Source of the DNA: Candidatus Rokuibacteriota bacterium
Lineage (GTDB): Bacteria > Methylomirabilota > Methylomirabilia > Rokubacteriales > CSP1-6
Length of the DNA: 64,000 nt
Direction: 5' to 3'
NCBI GenBank assembly: GCA_016184125.1
Contig: JACPDG010000039.1
Span: 62,001 to 126,000, forward strand
Shown here: piece by piece, positions 38,036-46,515 of the stretch
How positions within the stretch are numbered: position 1 is the first letter of the stretch
Layout of the letters: each line of letters opens with the position of its first letter
Program-made: the position numbers and the translations under genes
Notes under the pieces: model-generated
What the model saw: only the letters and a program-made list of their open reading frames with translations
Database searches by the model: none
What the model was told of the DNA's origin: nothing

Positions 38036-38773
38036 ATGCTCATCCGGGCGGCCGCCATCGCCGTCGTGCTCCTTGCGTTCGTGGTCCCGGCCCATGCCCA
38101 GACCGCCGTCGAGACGGCGACGAAACTGATCGCGTCCTATCACGAGGACGTCGCTCGCATCGATCGCGCGCGGGAGATCCTCGAGGACACGCTCAAGACG
38201 GAGCAGCGGGTCGAGACGATGGTCCTCCTCGCCCGCGTCTGCCTGCTCCAGGGCGAGATCCGCGCCACGACGAACGACGCCAAGCTCGCCGCGTACGGGC
38301 GCGGGCGCGAGATCGCGCAGCGCGCGGTCGAGCTTGCCCCGAAGAGCGAGGACGCGCACTTCTGGTACGCCGCGAACACGGGCCGATGGGGTCAGACCAA
38401 GGGCGTGTTGCGCTCGCTGTTTCTCCTCCCGGCGATGCGCGAGGAGATCGACACGCTCCTCGCGCTGAACCCGCGCTCCGCACGGATTCACAGCGTCGCC
38501 GGCAACTTCCTGGCCGAGGTCCCCGGGCTCTTCGGCGGCGACAAGAAGAAGGCCGAGGAGCACTTCAGGAAGGCGCGCGACATCGACCCGCACTACACGA
38601 TCGCGCGCGTCGACTTCGCCCGGTTCCTGATCGACACCGGGCGGCACACCGAGGCCCGGCGAGAGCTCGAGCGCGTCCTCGCCGAGAAGCAGCCGGCGAA
38701 CCTCGCCGACTGGACCGTCCGCGACGTGCCGCGTGCGCGACAGCTGCTCGAGTCGATCAAGGACGCGAAGTAG
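38036..38773 (+). CDS. secreted TPR-repeat protein
   Basis: signal peptide MLIRAAAIAVVLLAFVVPAHA; TPR-like helices (KAEEHFRKARDIDPHYTIARVDFARFLIDTGRHTEARRELERVL). Confidence 0.75.
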   Translation: MLIRAAAIAVVLLAFVVPAHAQTAVETATKLIASYHEDVARIDRAREILEDTLKTEQRVETMVLLARVCLLQGEIRATTNDAKLAAYGRGREIAQRAVELAPKSEDAHFWYAANTGRWGQTKGVLRSLFLLPAMREEIDTLLALNPRSARIHSVAGNFLAEVPGLFGGDKKKAEEHFRKARDIDPHYTIARVDFARFLIDTGRHTEARRELERVLAEKQPANLADWTVRDVPRARQLLESIKDAK

Positions 38774-38783
38774 GCGGTCGTCC

Positions 38784-39443
38784 ATGAAACGGGTCGTCCC
38801 CATCGATACCATCATTCGCCGGTTGCGCGAAACCGCCCCCGCGTGGAACCCGACGGCCGTCACGGTCGTCGCCGAAGAGAAGCACACGCCGTTCCGGGTG
38901 CTGATCGCCTGCATCCTCTCGCTGCGCACGCAGGACACCACGACCGGGCCGGCCGCGGCGCGATTGTTCGCGCTCGCCGACACTCCGGAGGCGATGCTGC
39001 GGCTCACACCCGCGGCGATCGAGCGCGCCATCTACCCCGTGGGCTTCTATCGCACCAAGGCGCGCGTCATCCTCGATATCTGCCGGGATCTGATCGCGCG
39101 CTTCGGCGGGCGCGTGCCGCACGACATCGACCGACTCCTCACGCTGAAGGGCGTGGGCCGCAAGACCGCGAACCTGGTGGTGACGATCGGCTATGCGAAG
39201 CTCGGCATCTGCGTCGACACGCACGTCCATCGCATCTCGAACCGCCTCGGCTACGTGAAGACGAAGACTCCGGAGCAGACGGAGATGGCGCTGCGCCAGC
39301 GCCTGCCAAAGAAGCACTGGATCGGCTACAACGACCTGCTCGTCACGTTCGGGCAGAACGTCTGCACGCCGCTCTCGCCGAAGTGCTCGCTCTGTCCGGT
39401 GCGAGCCCTCTGTCGCCGGGTCGGCGTGACGCGCGCCCGCTAG
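38784..39443 (+). CDS. nth: endonuclease III
   Basis: LLTLKGVGRKTANLVV...CVDTHVHRISNRLG; FeS CTPLSPKCSLCPVRALC. Confidence 0.95.
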   Translation: MKRVVPIDTIIRRLRETAPAWNPTAVTVVAEEKHTPFRVLIACILSLRTQDTTTGPAAARLFALADTPEAMLRLTPAAIERAIYPVGFYRTKARVILDICRDLIARFGGRVPHDIDRLLTLKGVGRKTANLVVTIGYAKLGICVDTHVHRISNRLGYVKTKTPEQTEMALRQRLPKKHWIGYNDLLVTFGQNVCTPLSPKCSLCPVRALCRRVGVTRAR

Positions 39444-39947
39444 GCTGACGGTGTGGGGGCCCCGAAATGGCCCCCCACGGGGTGCCCGGCGCCGGCGATG
39501 TTCTCGAGCGCGATCTTCACGCGGCAGCCGGACGTCCGGGCGATGGCCTCGTCGAGCGCCGCGGCGATGCGCCGGACCCCGGCATCGACGCCCTCGCCGA
39601 GGTGCGAGCCGGGGTGGATCACGACCGACGCCAGTGCGAGCGCCTCGGCGCGCCCGAGCTCGTCGGCGGACGCGTCCACCGCCTGACGCCACTGCCCGGC
39701 CGCGGGCGCCCCGAGGTTCACCAGCGAACTGTCGTGCGCGAGCACCCGACGGAGACCCGTCGTGCGGCGCGCCGCCGTGAACGCCCGGACGTCGTCGGCA
39801 TCCAGCGGCCGGCACGCCCACTGCCGGTGGCTTTTGAGGAAGATCTGGACGGCGCCGCATCCGAGGGCCTCGCCGCGCTCGAGCGCGCGCCAGAGCCCCG
39901 CCGGCGATCGACATGTGCGCCCCGATCGTGTCGGAAGGTATGGCCAC
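39440..39947 (-). pseudogene. nfo: truncated, frameshifted endonuclease IV
   Basis: DTIGAHMSIAGG (frame 1) then LWRALERGEALGCGAVQIFLKSHRQW...LAHDSSLVNLGAP...VIHPGSHLGEG...KIALENIAGAG (frame 2), then repeat DNA and a stop. Confidence 0.85.
39454..39477 (+). repeat. GC-palindromic element hairpin at the nfo truncation point
   Basis: tgggggccccgaaatggcccccca. Confidence 0.8.
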
Positions 39948-40066
39948 GGTGACAAGTCCAGCAGCGTTGCGCGTGGTGCAAGCCTTGACCGCCTCGGTCG
40001 TCGATGTTACAGAGAAGACACCGTCCGGCGCCCTCCGCGCCGGTCACCCTCTTCGCGGGAGTCGGC

Positions 40067-41044
40067 ATGCACGCGCGCACGATCACCTCGCCGCTCGCGA
40101 CGACGTTCGAGCTCGACTACTCGACCGCGGAGCCGGAGGTCCGCCGGCTCTACGAGAACGCCAAGCGGGACCAGTGGAACGCGTCGCGGGACATCCCGTG
40201 GTCGACGCCCCAGCCCGACGATGGGCGCGTGCTCGCCGATGAGCTGGTCGACATCCACGGCAGCCCCATGTGGGCCACGCTGGGCGAGCAGGACCGGGTG
40301 ACGCTCAACCGTCGCATCGCGGCGTGGCGGCTCGGCGTGCTCATGTACGGCGAGCAGGGCGCGCTGCTCGCGTGCAGCCAGCTCGTCGACATCGTCCACG
40401 GCACGGACCTGAAGTTCTTCCAGGCGACCCAGGTGATGGACGAGGCCCGGCACAACGAGGTCCTCGACCGCTACATCCGCGAGCGGCTCGACGACGTCCG
40501 CTACGAGATGCCCGTGAACGAGCGCGATCTGTTCGATGCCATCCTGTCGGAGAGCCGCTGGTACCTCAAGACGATCGCGCTTCAGCTCGTCGCCGAGACG
40601 TTCGCCGTATCGCTCTTCCGCATGATGGCCGAGAGCGCGCGCGATCCGGTGCTCGGCGAGCTGTGCCGGCGCGTGCTCGGCGACGAGGCGCGGCACATGG
40701 GGTTCGGGATGCTGTCGCTGCCCGAGGTGGTGCGCGAGGCGTCCGAGCAGGAGCGGCGCGAGATGGAGGACTACACCGTGTGGGCGCTCGAGAAGACGCT
40801 CCTCGGGTTCTTCCCGCTCGAGGCGTACCAGGATCTCGGGCTGTCGCCGACGGAGATCGAGGAGGTCCGGCGGTACCGTCGCGACACGGCCGCGAGGAAC
40901 GACTACGCGCCGTTCAGGAAGTACTTCAAGCGCGACATGCACGGCTCGATGGTGCAGAACCTCGCGCGCATCGGGCTCGTCACCGAGCGCGTCCGTCCGC
41001 GGCTCGAGGCGCTCGGCCTCAGCCTGCCGGCGGGGATCGTCTGA
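40067..41044 (+). CDS. ferritin-like diiron protein (R2-like/AurF-like oxygenase superfamily)
   Basis: helical; MYGEQGALLACSQLV, QVMDEARHNEVLDRYI, LVAETFAVSLFR, VLGDEARHMGFGML ExxH-type ligands. Confidence 0.75.
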   Translation: MHARTITSPLATTFELDYSTAEPEVRRLYENAKRDQWNASRDIPWSTPQPDDGRVLADELVDIHGSPMWATLGEQDRVTLNRRIAAWRLGVLMYGEQGALLACSQLVDIVHGTDLKFFQATQVMDEARHNEVLDRYIRERLDDVRYEMPVNERDLFDAILSESRWYLKTIALQLVAETFAVSLFRMMAESARDPVLGELCRRVLGDEARHMGFGMLSLPEVVREASEQERREMEDYTVWALEKTLLGFFPLEAYQDLGLSPTEIEEVRRYRRDTAARNDYAPFRKYFKRDMHGSMVQNLARIGLVTERVRPRLEALGLSLPAGIV

Positions 41045-41495
41045 CCGGCCCCACGAGCTCGCCGATCCGCCGCTCGCGATAGCGCCAGATCGCGTCCAGC
41101 TGCCGCCGGACGACGACCGCGTGCGCGAGCCGTCCGACCGGTCCGAACGGCAGGCGATACGTCACCAGGTCCTCCACCCACGTCCCGCCGCTGTCCTCGA
41201 GGAACAGGTGCCGGTGCTCCCAGCGCGCGTACGGGCCGCGGATCTGCACGTCGACGAAGCGCACCGGCGGGTCCCACTCGCGGATGAACGTGCGCCAGCG
41301 GAGCGGGACGCCGAGCCACCGGATGCGAGCGTCGATCACCGTCCCGGCCGCCATCGCGGGCGCATCGCCGACCATCTCGAGCCCGAGCCAGCCGGGAGTG
41401 ATGTGCGCGAGGTTGCCGGGGTCGGCGAAGAACGCGAAGACCGCATCGCGCGGCCGGGCGATCCAGACGCGCGACTCGTGGTGGTCATCGGCCAT
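41041..41495 (-). CDS. SRPBCC (cyclase/dehydrase-like) family protein
   Basis: RVWIARPRDAVFAFFADPGNLAHITPGWLGLEM; WEHRHLFLEDSGGTWVEDLVTYRLPFGPVG. Confidence 0.8.
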
Positions 41496-41568
41496 CGGTG
41501 TCTCTGGCTGGGCGCGCGGCGCGATCGCCGCGCATCTCGGCCGGCCACGCGGGCGCTACTATAGGCGG

Positions 41569-42480
41569 GTGCCCCCGCTCGGTCAAACGCGTGCCTACCT
41601 CCTGCTCGTCCTCATCGTCTCGATCTGGGCCAGCTATCCGGCGGTCGCGAAGGTGGCGCTCCGGGACTTCCCGCCGTTTTTCATGGCCGCCGTCCGCTGC
41701 ACCCTCGCGTCGGCATTCCTGGTCGCGCTCTTGCTGCGAGCGCCCGGTGACCCGCTGAGGGGGCTCGGCGCGAAGGCGCTCGGGCCGTTCCTGTTCCTCG
41801 GCGTGACGGGCTACTGGCTGGCGACGCAGTTCAGCTACCTCGGCTACTACTACACGACGGCGACGAACGCGGTCATCCTCCAGGCCGCGACCCCGGTGAT
41901 GGTCGCGCTCGGCGCGCGGCTCTACCTCGGTGAGCGCCTCGCACGGCTCCAGCAGGTCGGCGCGGCCGTCTCGGTCGTCGGTGTGCTCTGCATCATCACG
42001 AACGGACGGCTGGCGATGATCCGTCCCGAGGAGATGCGCGCCGGGGACTTCATCACGCTGGCCGCGCTGACCGGATGGGCGGCCTACACCGTGTACGGCA
42101 AGCGGCTCCTCGGACAGTACTCGCCCGGGCTGGCGACGACGGCCGCCTACGTGCTCGGCACGCTCCTGATGATCCCGACCGCGATCGTGACGGCGCCGCA
42201 CTTCCCCGAGCCACGGCTCGGCTCCGTCTTCGCGTGGAGCGTGGTCGTGTACCAGGCGATCATCGGCGCGCTCGCACACGTGTGGTGGTACCGCGCGATC
42301 CAGGTCGTGGGGCCGAGCGTCTCGGCGATGTTCGTCAACCTGCAACCCGTCGTCGGCGTGCTGCTCGCGTGGCTCCTCGTGGGCGAGACGATCGGCCTCT
42401 GGCAGATCGTGGGAGGCGCGCTGGTGGTGGGCGGCGTGGGCTTGACGGCGTGGGCCGGCCCGCCACCGCCCCCCCGGTGA
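41569..42480 (+). CDS. EamA/DMT family transporter
   Basis: multi-TM with two EamA repeats; GLWQIVGGALVVGGVGLT. Confidence 0.88.
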   Translation: MPPLGQTRAYLLLVLIVSIWASYPAVAKVALRDFPPFFMAAVRCTLASAFLVALLLRAPGDPLRGLGAKALGPFLFLGVTGYWLATQFSYLGYYYTTATNAVILQAATPVMVALGARLYLGERLARLQQVGAAVSVVGVLCIITNGRLAMIRPEEMRAGDFITLAALTGWAAYTVYGKRLLGQYSPGLATTAAYVLGTLLMIPTAIVTAPHFPEPRLGSVFAWSVVVYQAIIGALAHVWWYRAIQVVGPSVSAMFVNLQPVVGVLLAWLLVGETIGLWQIVGGALVVGGVGLTAWAGPPPPPR

Positions 42481-42485
42481 CGCGG

Positions 42486-42962
42486 TCAGCCGAGCTTCTT
42501 CACCTCGGCCAAGATCTTGTCGGGCTCGGGCAGCTCGCCCTTGCCGTACCGCTCGACGAAGCGGATCGTGCCCTGCGCGCCGACGATGAAGGTAGCGCGC
42601 TGGTTCGCGTTCCACTCGGGCCAGTAGACCCCGTAGTCCTTTGCGGCCGTCCGGTGCACGTCCGAAAGCAGCGGGTAGTTCTTGATGTCGTACTTCTCCG
42701 CCCAGTTCTGGTGGCTGAAGGGGCTGTCCGTGGAGATACCCAGCACCTGGGTATTGGCCGCCTCGAAGTCGCTCACGCGCTTGTCGAAGGCGGGCATGCA
42801 CTTGCTTCAGCCGGGTGTCCAGTCGAGCGGATAGAACAGCAGCACGACGTTCTTGCCCCGGTAGTCGTGCAGGCTGACCTCCTTGAGCCCGATCGACTTC
42901 AGCGTGAAGTCGGGGGCCGGGTCGCCTGCCTTCAAGGTCTTCTGCTCGGCGACGGTGCTCAC
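42486..42962 (-). CDS. peroxiredoxin (AhpC/TSA, BCP-like) with in-frame TGA (Sec?) at 42807-42809
   Basis: V/MSTVAEQKTLKAGDPAPDFTLKSIGLKEVSLHDYRGKNVVLLFYPLDWTPG-TGA-SKCMPAFDKRVSDFEAANTQVLGISTDSPFSHQNWAEKYDIKNYPLLSDV...; both halves in one frame (42962 to 42809 = 51 codons). Confidence 0.85.
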
Positions 42963-43909
42963 CAGAGTCGCCCTCCTTGCCTGCGCGTGGTGGGGACGCG
43001 CGTGGTCGTGTTGCGCGGGACGCGGGCCATGGTACCAGACACCGCTCCCGCCTTCGCGGGGGGCTTCCGCGCCTCGCTCCAGAGCTCCCGGCGGCGGCGC
43101 TCGAGCGACGCGTCGGCGAGACCGCAGTAGCGAGCCGCGGTCACGACCTTGCCCGTGTCCCAGAGCCGCGCGAAGCGCGACTCGTACCGCGCGTCGCGCA
43201 CGGCGTGGTGGTCCATGATGACCTGGCATCCGGTGCGCTCGACGAGCCGCAGCAGGTTGTCGATGGCGCGGTCGATCGCCGGGGCGCCGAGCTCGTGCTC
43301 GATGTACGAGGGCGGTCCGGACAGGTACGCGAGCGTCGGCCGCTCCTGCACGAGCCACGCCGCCGCCACGGCGGACAGCGGCCCCTGGACGTCGGAGGCG
43401 AAGACGAACCGCTGGCGCTCGGCGTGGTCCACGATGGTCAGCGCGACGACGTACCCCAACGTGGTGCCTTCGATGCCGTGAGGCAGCGGAGACGAGACGC
43501 GCAGCTCCACGTCGCCGTCGCGCTCGATGAGGCTGTCCGCGCGCTCCACGCGGGCATGCGCCTCGAGCGTCTTCCACAGTTCCGCCCCACGCTTCGCCTG
43601 GACGCCCGCGACCATCCGCAGCGGGTCCTTCGCGAGCACGCGCCGCCCGGCGTACGTGACCGGCTCCGACCGGAAGTGGTCGTCGTGGTAGTGGCTCACG
43701 AACACGACGGTCGCGCGCGCGGCGTAGGCCGAGATGCGGTCGTTCGCCCGGCGCAGCGCCTCCCACTCGGCGTCGCTCGGCGGCATGGTGAACCGTGACG
43801 GCGCCAGGGTCGCGCCGGGATCGATCAGCACGCGGAGACGGCCCGCCTCCACGTACGTCGCCATCGAGCGGACGCCGAGGGAATCGGCCGCGAGCGGCAG
43901 CACTCTCAT
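42959..43909 (-). CDS. MBL-fold metallo-hydrolase (UPF0282-like)
   Basis: VVFVSHYHDDHFR; FVFASDVQGPLS; QVIMDHHAVRD. Confidence 0.75.
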   Translation of the reverse strand: MRVLPLAADSLGVRSMATYVEAGRLRVLIDPGATLAPSRFTMPPSDAEWEALRRANDRISAYAARATVVFVSHYHDDHFRSEPVTYAGRRVLAKDPLRMVAGVQAKRGAELWKTLEAHARVERADSLIERDGDVELRVSSPLPHGIEGTTLGYVVALTIVDHAERQRFVFASDVQGPLSAVAAAWLVQERPTLAYLSGPPSYIEHELGAPAIDRAIDNLLRLVERTGCQVIMDHHAVRDARYESRFARLWDTGKVVTAARYCGLADASLERRRRELWSEARKPPAKAGAVSGTMARVPRNTTTRVPTTRRQGGRLW

Positions 43910-43913
43910 GGCG

Positions 43914-44675
43914 TCAGATGCAGCGGCCGCCGTCCACCTCGACCGTGGAGCCGGTGATCATGGCGGCGTCGTCGGACGCGAGGAAGACGGCCACGCGCGC
44001 CACGTCCTCGGGCTGGTTCAGCCGCCCGAGCGGCACGGTCGCCTCGTACCGCTTGAGGCCTTCGTCGTCCACCTGGACCTTGTTCATGAACGTCGGCAGC
44101 ATCGGCGTGTGCGTCGCGACCGGGCAGATGGCGACGACGCGCACGCCGAACGGGGCGACCTCGAGCGCGAGCGCCTTGGCCAGCGTCACGACGGCGCCCT
44201 TCGACGCCGCATAGATCTGGCCGCCCGGCCGTGGCCGGATCGCCGCCGTCGACGCGGTGATGAGGAACACGCCGCGCCTGTCCCGCTTCATCACGGGCAG
44301 CGCGGCCTTCGCGCCGAGCCAGACGCCCTTGACGTTCACGTTCATGATCCGCTCGAACGTCGCCTCGTCGACCTCCTCGACGTCGGTCTTCCATTGCGGC
44401 ACGCCCGCGTTCGCGAAGAACACGTCGAGCCGGCCCCACTGCGCGACCGCGCGATCGACGGCTGCCTGGTTGTCGGCGGCCCGCGTCACGTCGGCGGCGA
44501 TCGCGATCGCCTGACCGCCGTGCTTGTCGATCCGGTCCGCGACGTCCTTCGCGCCGGCCTCGTTCACGTCGACGATCACGATGCGCGCGCCCTCGGCCGC
44601 CAGCGCGAACGCCGACGCCGCGCCGATGCCCGACCCCGCCCCGGTGATCACGGCGACCTTGTCTCTGAGCTTCAT
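43914..44675 (-). CDS. SDR family oxidoreductase
   Basis: KVAVITGAGSGIGAASAFALAAEGA; YAASKGAV; ITGSTVEVDGG. Confidence 0.92.
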   Translation of the reverse strand: MKLRDKVAVITGAGSGIGAASAFALAAEGARIVIVDVNEAGAKDVADRIDKHGGQAIAIAADVTRAADNQAAVDRAVAQWGRLDVFFANAGVPQWKTDVEEVDEATFERIMNVNVKGVWLGAKAALPVMKRDRRGVFLITASTAAIRPRPGGQIYAASKGAVVTLAKALALEVAPFGVRVVAICPVATHTPMLPTFMNKVQVDDEGLKRYEATVPLGRLNQPEDVARVAVFLASDDAAMITGSTVEVDGGRCI

Positions 44676-44683
44676 CTCTTTGT

Positions 44684-44745
44684 CATGGGGGGGAGCGAGC
44701 AGCCGCTCCTCCCCCAAGCCCCCCCACCGCATTGTTCGGTGACGC
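44684..44745 (+). repeat. GC-palindromic element (variant loop)
   Basis: catgggggggagcgagcagccgctcctcccccaagccccccc...gttcggtgacg. Confidence 0.65.
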
Positions 44746-44818
44746 GCGTGAGACCGGCCGCTACCCCGGCGACAGGCCCCGGCCGCCTCACGTGTCCTCG
44801 CTTCATGAGCAGTCGCGG

Positions 44819-45835
44819 CTAGAGTGCCAGTTCAGCCACGGTGCGCATCGCGGTCGCGTCGCCGCCGATCATGAGGGTCGTGACGCCCGCGTCCTTCCAC
44901 GCGGCGAGCTGCTCGCGGATGCGCTCGCGGGGACCGCAGAGCGCGACCTCGTCCACGAGCGCGTCCGGCACCGCGGCCTCGGCCTCCTTCTTCCTGCCCG
45001 ACAGGTAGAGATCCTGGATGCGGCGCGCGGCGTCCTCGTAGCCGTACCGCTGCGCGAGCTGGTTGTAGAAGTTCCGGCCGCGCGCGCCCATCCCGCCCAC
45101 GTACAGCGCCAGGCGCGGCTTGATGACCGCGCGACACGCGTCCACGTCGTTCCCGACGACGACCGCGGCCGACGGCATGATGTCGAACCGCGGCTTCGGC
45201 CCTGACGTCCGGAAGCCCTCGTTGAGCCATTCGCGGTACATCGTCATCCGGTGTGGCGAGAAGAAGATCGGGATCCAGCCGTCGGCGATCTCGGCGGCCA
45301 GCGCCACGTTCTTCGGGCCGATCGCGGCGAGATAGAGGGGCAGGTCGGCGCGCCCGTGCACGATCGACTTGAGCGGCTTGCCGAGACCGGTGGCGTCAGG
45401 GCCCGCATACGGGATCTGGTAGTACTGCCCCCGGTACTCGACCGGCTTCTCGCGCCTGAGCACGGCCCGCACGATGTCGACGTACTCGCGCGTCTTCGCG
45501 ATCGGCTTGCCGAACGGCTGGCCGTGCCATCCCTCGACGACCTGGGGGCCCGACACGCCGAGCCCCATCCGGAAGCGACCGCCGGAGAGCGCGTCCAGCG
45601 TCATCGCGGTCATCGCCGCCATGGCGGGCGTGCGTCCCGGGATCTGCATGATCGCCGTGCCGACGTGGATGCGGCCGGTGCGCGCCGCGATCCACGAGGC
45701 GGGAACGACGGCGTCAGACCCGTAGGCCTCGGCGGTCCAGATCGAATCGAACCCGAGGCGCTCGGCCTCGAGCACGCGCTCCATGTCGATCGCCACCTGC
45801 GCGCCCGAGTAGCTCAGATGCAGCGCCAGCTTCAT
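44819..45835 (-). CDS. LLM-class (luciferase-like, possibly F420-dependent) oxidoreductase
   Basis: [79 protein letters not shown]. Confidence 0.9.
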   Translation of the reverse strand: MKLALHLSYSGAQVAIDMERVLEAERLGFDSIWTAEAYGSDAVVPASWIAARTGRIHVGTAIMQIPGRTPAMAAMTAMTLDALSGGRFRMGLGVSGPQVVEGWHGQPFGKPIAKTREYVDIVRAVLRREKPVEYRGQYYQIPYAGPDATGLGKPLKSIVHGRADLPLYLAAIGPKNVALAAEIADGWIPIFFSPHRMTMYREWLNEGFRTSGPKPRFDIMPSAAVVVGNDVDACRAVIKPRLALYVGGMGARGRNFYNQLAQRYGYEDAARRIQDLYLSGRKKEAEAAVPDALVDEVALCGPRERIREQLAAWKDAGVTTLMIGGDATAMRTVAELAL

Positions 45836-46280
45836 CGTCCCTGCCTCCTGATGTCATGGGGGGACTATCGATGCCCCCGACACTCGTACGAAGGGGGCTC
45901 ACGCCCCCCTCGTACTCCCCCGGCCCCGCGCTCGGAGCGCCCCGGCAGGGCCGTGGCGCTCCTCGACCACCGGATTCGTTCACGGGCTCAGGCTGCCACC
46001 GGTATCGTGAGAGGCTCACGCGTCCCCGACGGACGGCGACGCCTTCCTGCTCGAGCAAGATCTCCTGCGTCAGCATCGACGCGACGCGCGCGCGCCGGCT
46101 GATGCGGCCCGCCGCGTTCACCACCCGATGCCACGGCAGCCCCTTCGGACAGCGCCGCATCGCCGTCCCGACGGCGCGCGCCGCACGCGGACGGTCCAGG
46201 ACGACCGCCACCTGCCCGTACGTGACGACACGCCCCGGCGGCACGCGCGCCACGAATCGGTACACCTGCTCCGCGAACAA
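45714..46280 (-). CDS. alkyltransferase-like protein (ATL, PWHR motif); conserved core about 45997-46280, with repeat-encoded 3' extension
   Basis: [56 protein letters not shown]. Confidence 0.75.
   Translation of the reverse strand: MFAEQVYRFVARVPPGRVVTYGQVAVVLDRPRAARAVGTAMRRCPKGLPWHRVVNAAGRISRRARVASMLTQEILLEQEGVAVRRGRVSLSRYRWQPEPVNESGGRGAPRPCRGAPSAGPGEYEGGVSPLRTSVGGIDSPPMTSGGRDDEAGAASELLGRAGGDRHGARARGRAPRVRFDLDRRGLRV
45855..45987 (+). repeat. GC-palindromic modular element
   Basis: catggggggactatcgatgcccccgacactcgtacgaagggggctcacgcccccctcgtactcccc...ggagcgccccggcagggccgtggcgctcctcgaccaccggattcgttcacggg. Confidence 0.85.
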
Positions 46281-46285
46281 CGGTG

Positions 46286-46512
46286 TGGGGGGCCCCGACA
46301 TGGCCCCCCACGCCCCCCCAACGCTCGCAACCGGCCCGGGAAACCCGGGCCGGTGCTCGACCCTGGGCTCGGTCAGGGGACGCGGTGTGGGGGGCCCCGA
46401 AATGGCCCCCGACCATCGCACGAAGGGGGCTGACGCCCCCCTCGGACTCCCCCGGCCCCGACGCTCGGAGCGCCCCGGGAGACCCGTGGCGCTCCTCGAC
46501 TCCTCCGACATG
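46286..46512 (+). repeat. GC-palindromic modular element (tandem dimer)
   Basis: tggggggccccgacatggcccccca...ccggcccgggaaacccgggccgg; second unit tggggggccccgaaatggccccc...ggagcgccccgggagacccgtggcgctcc. Confidence 0.85.
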
Positions 46513-46515
46513 CTC

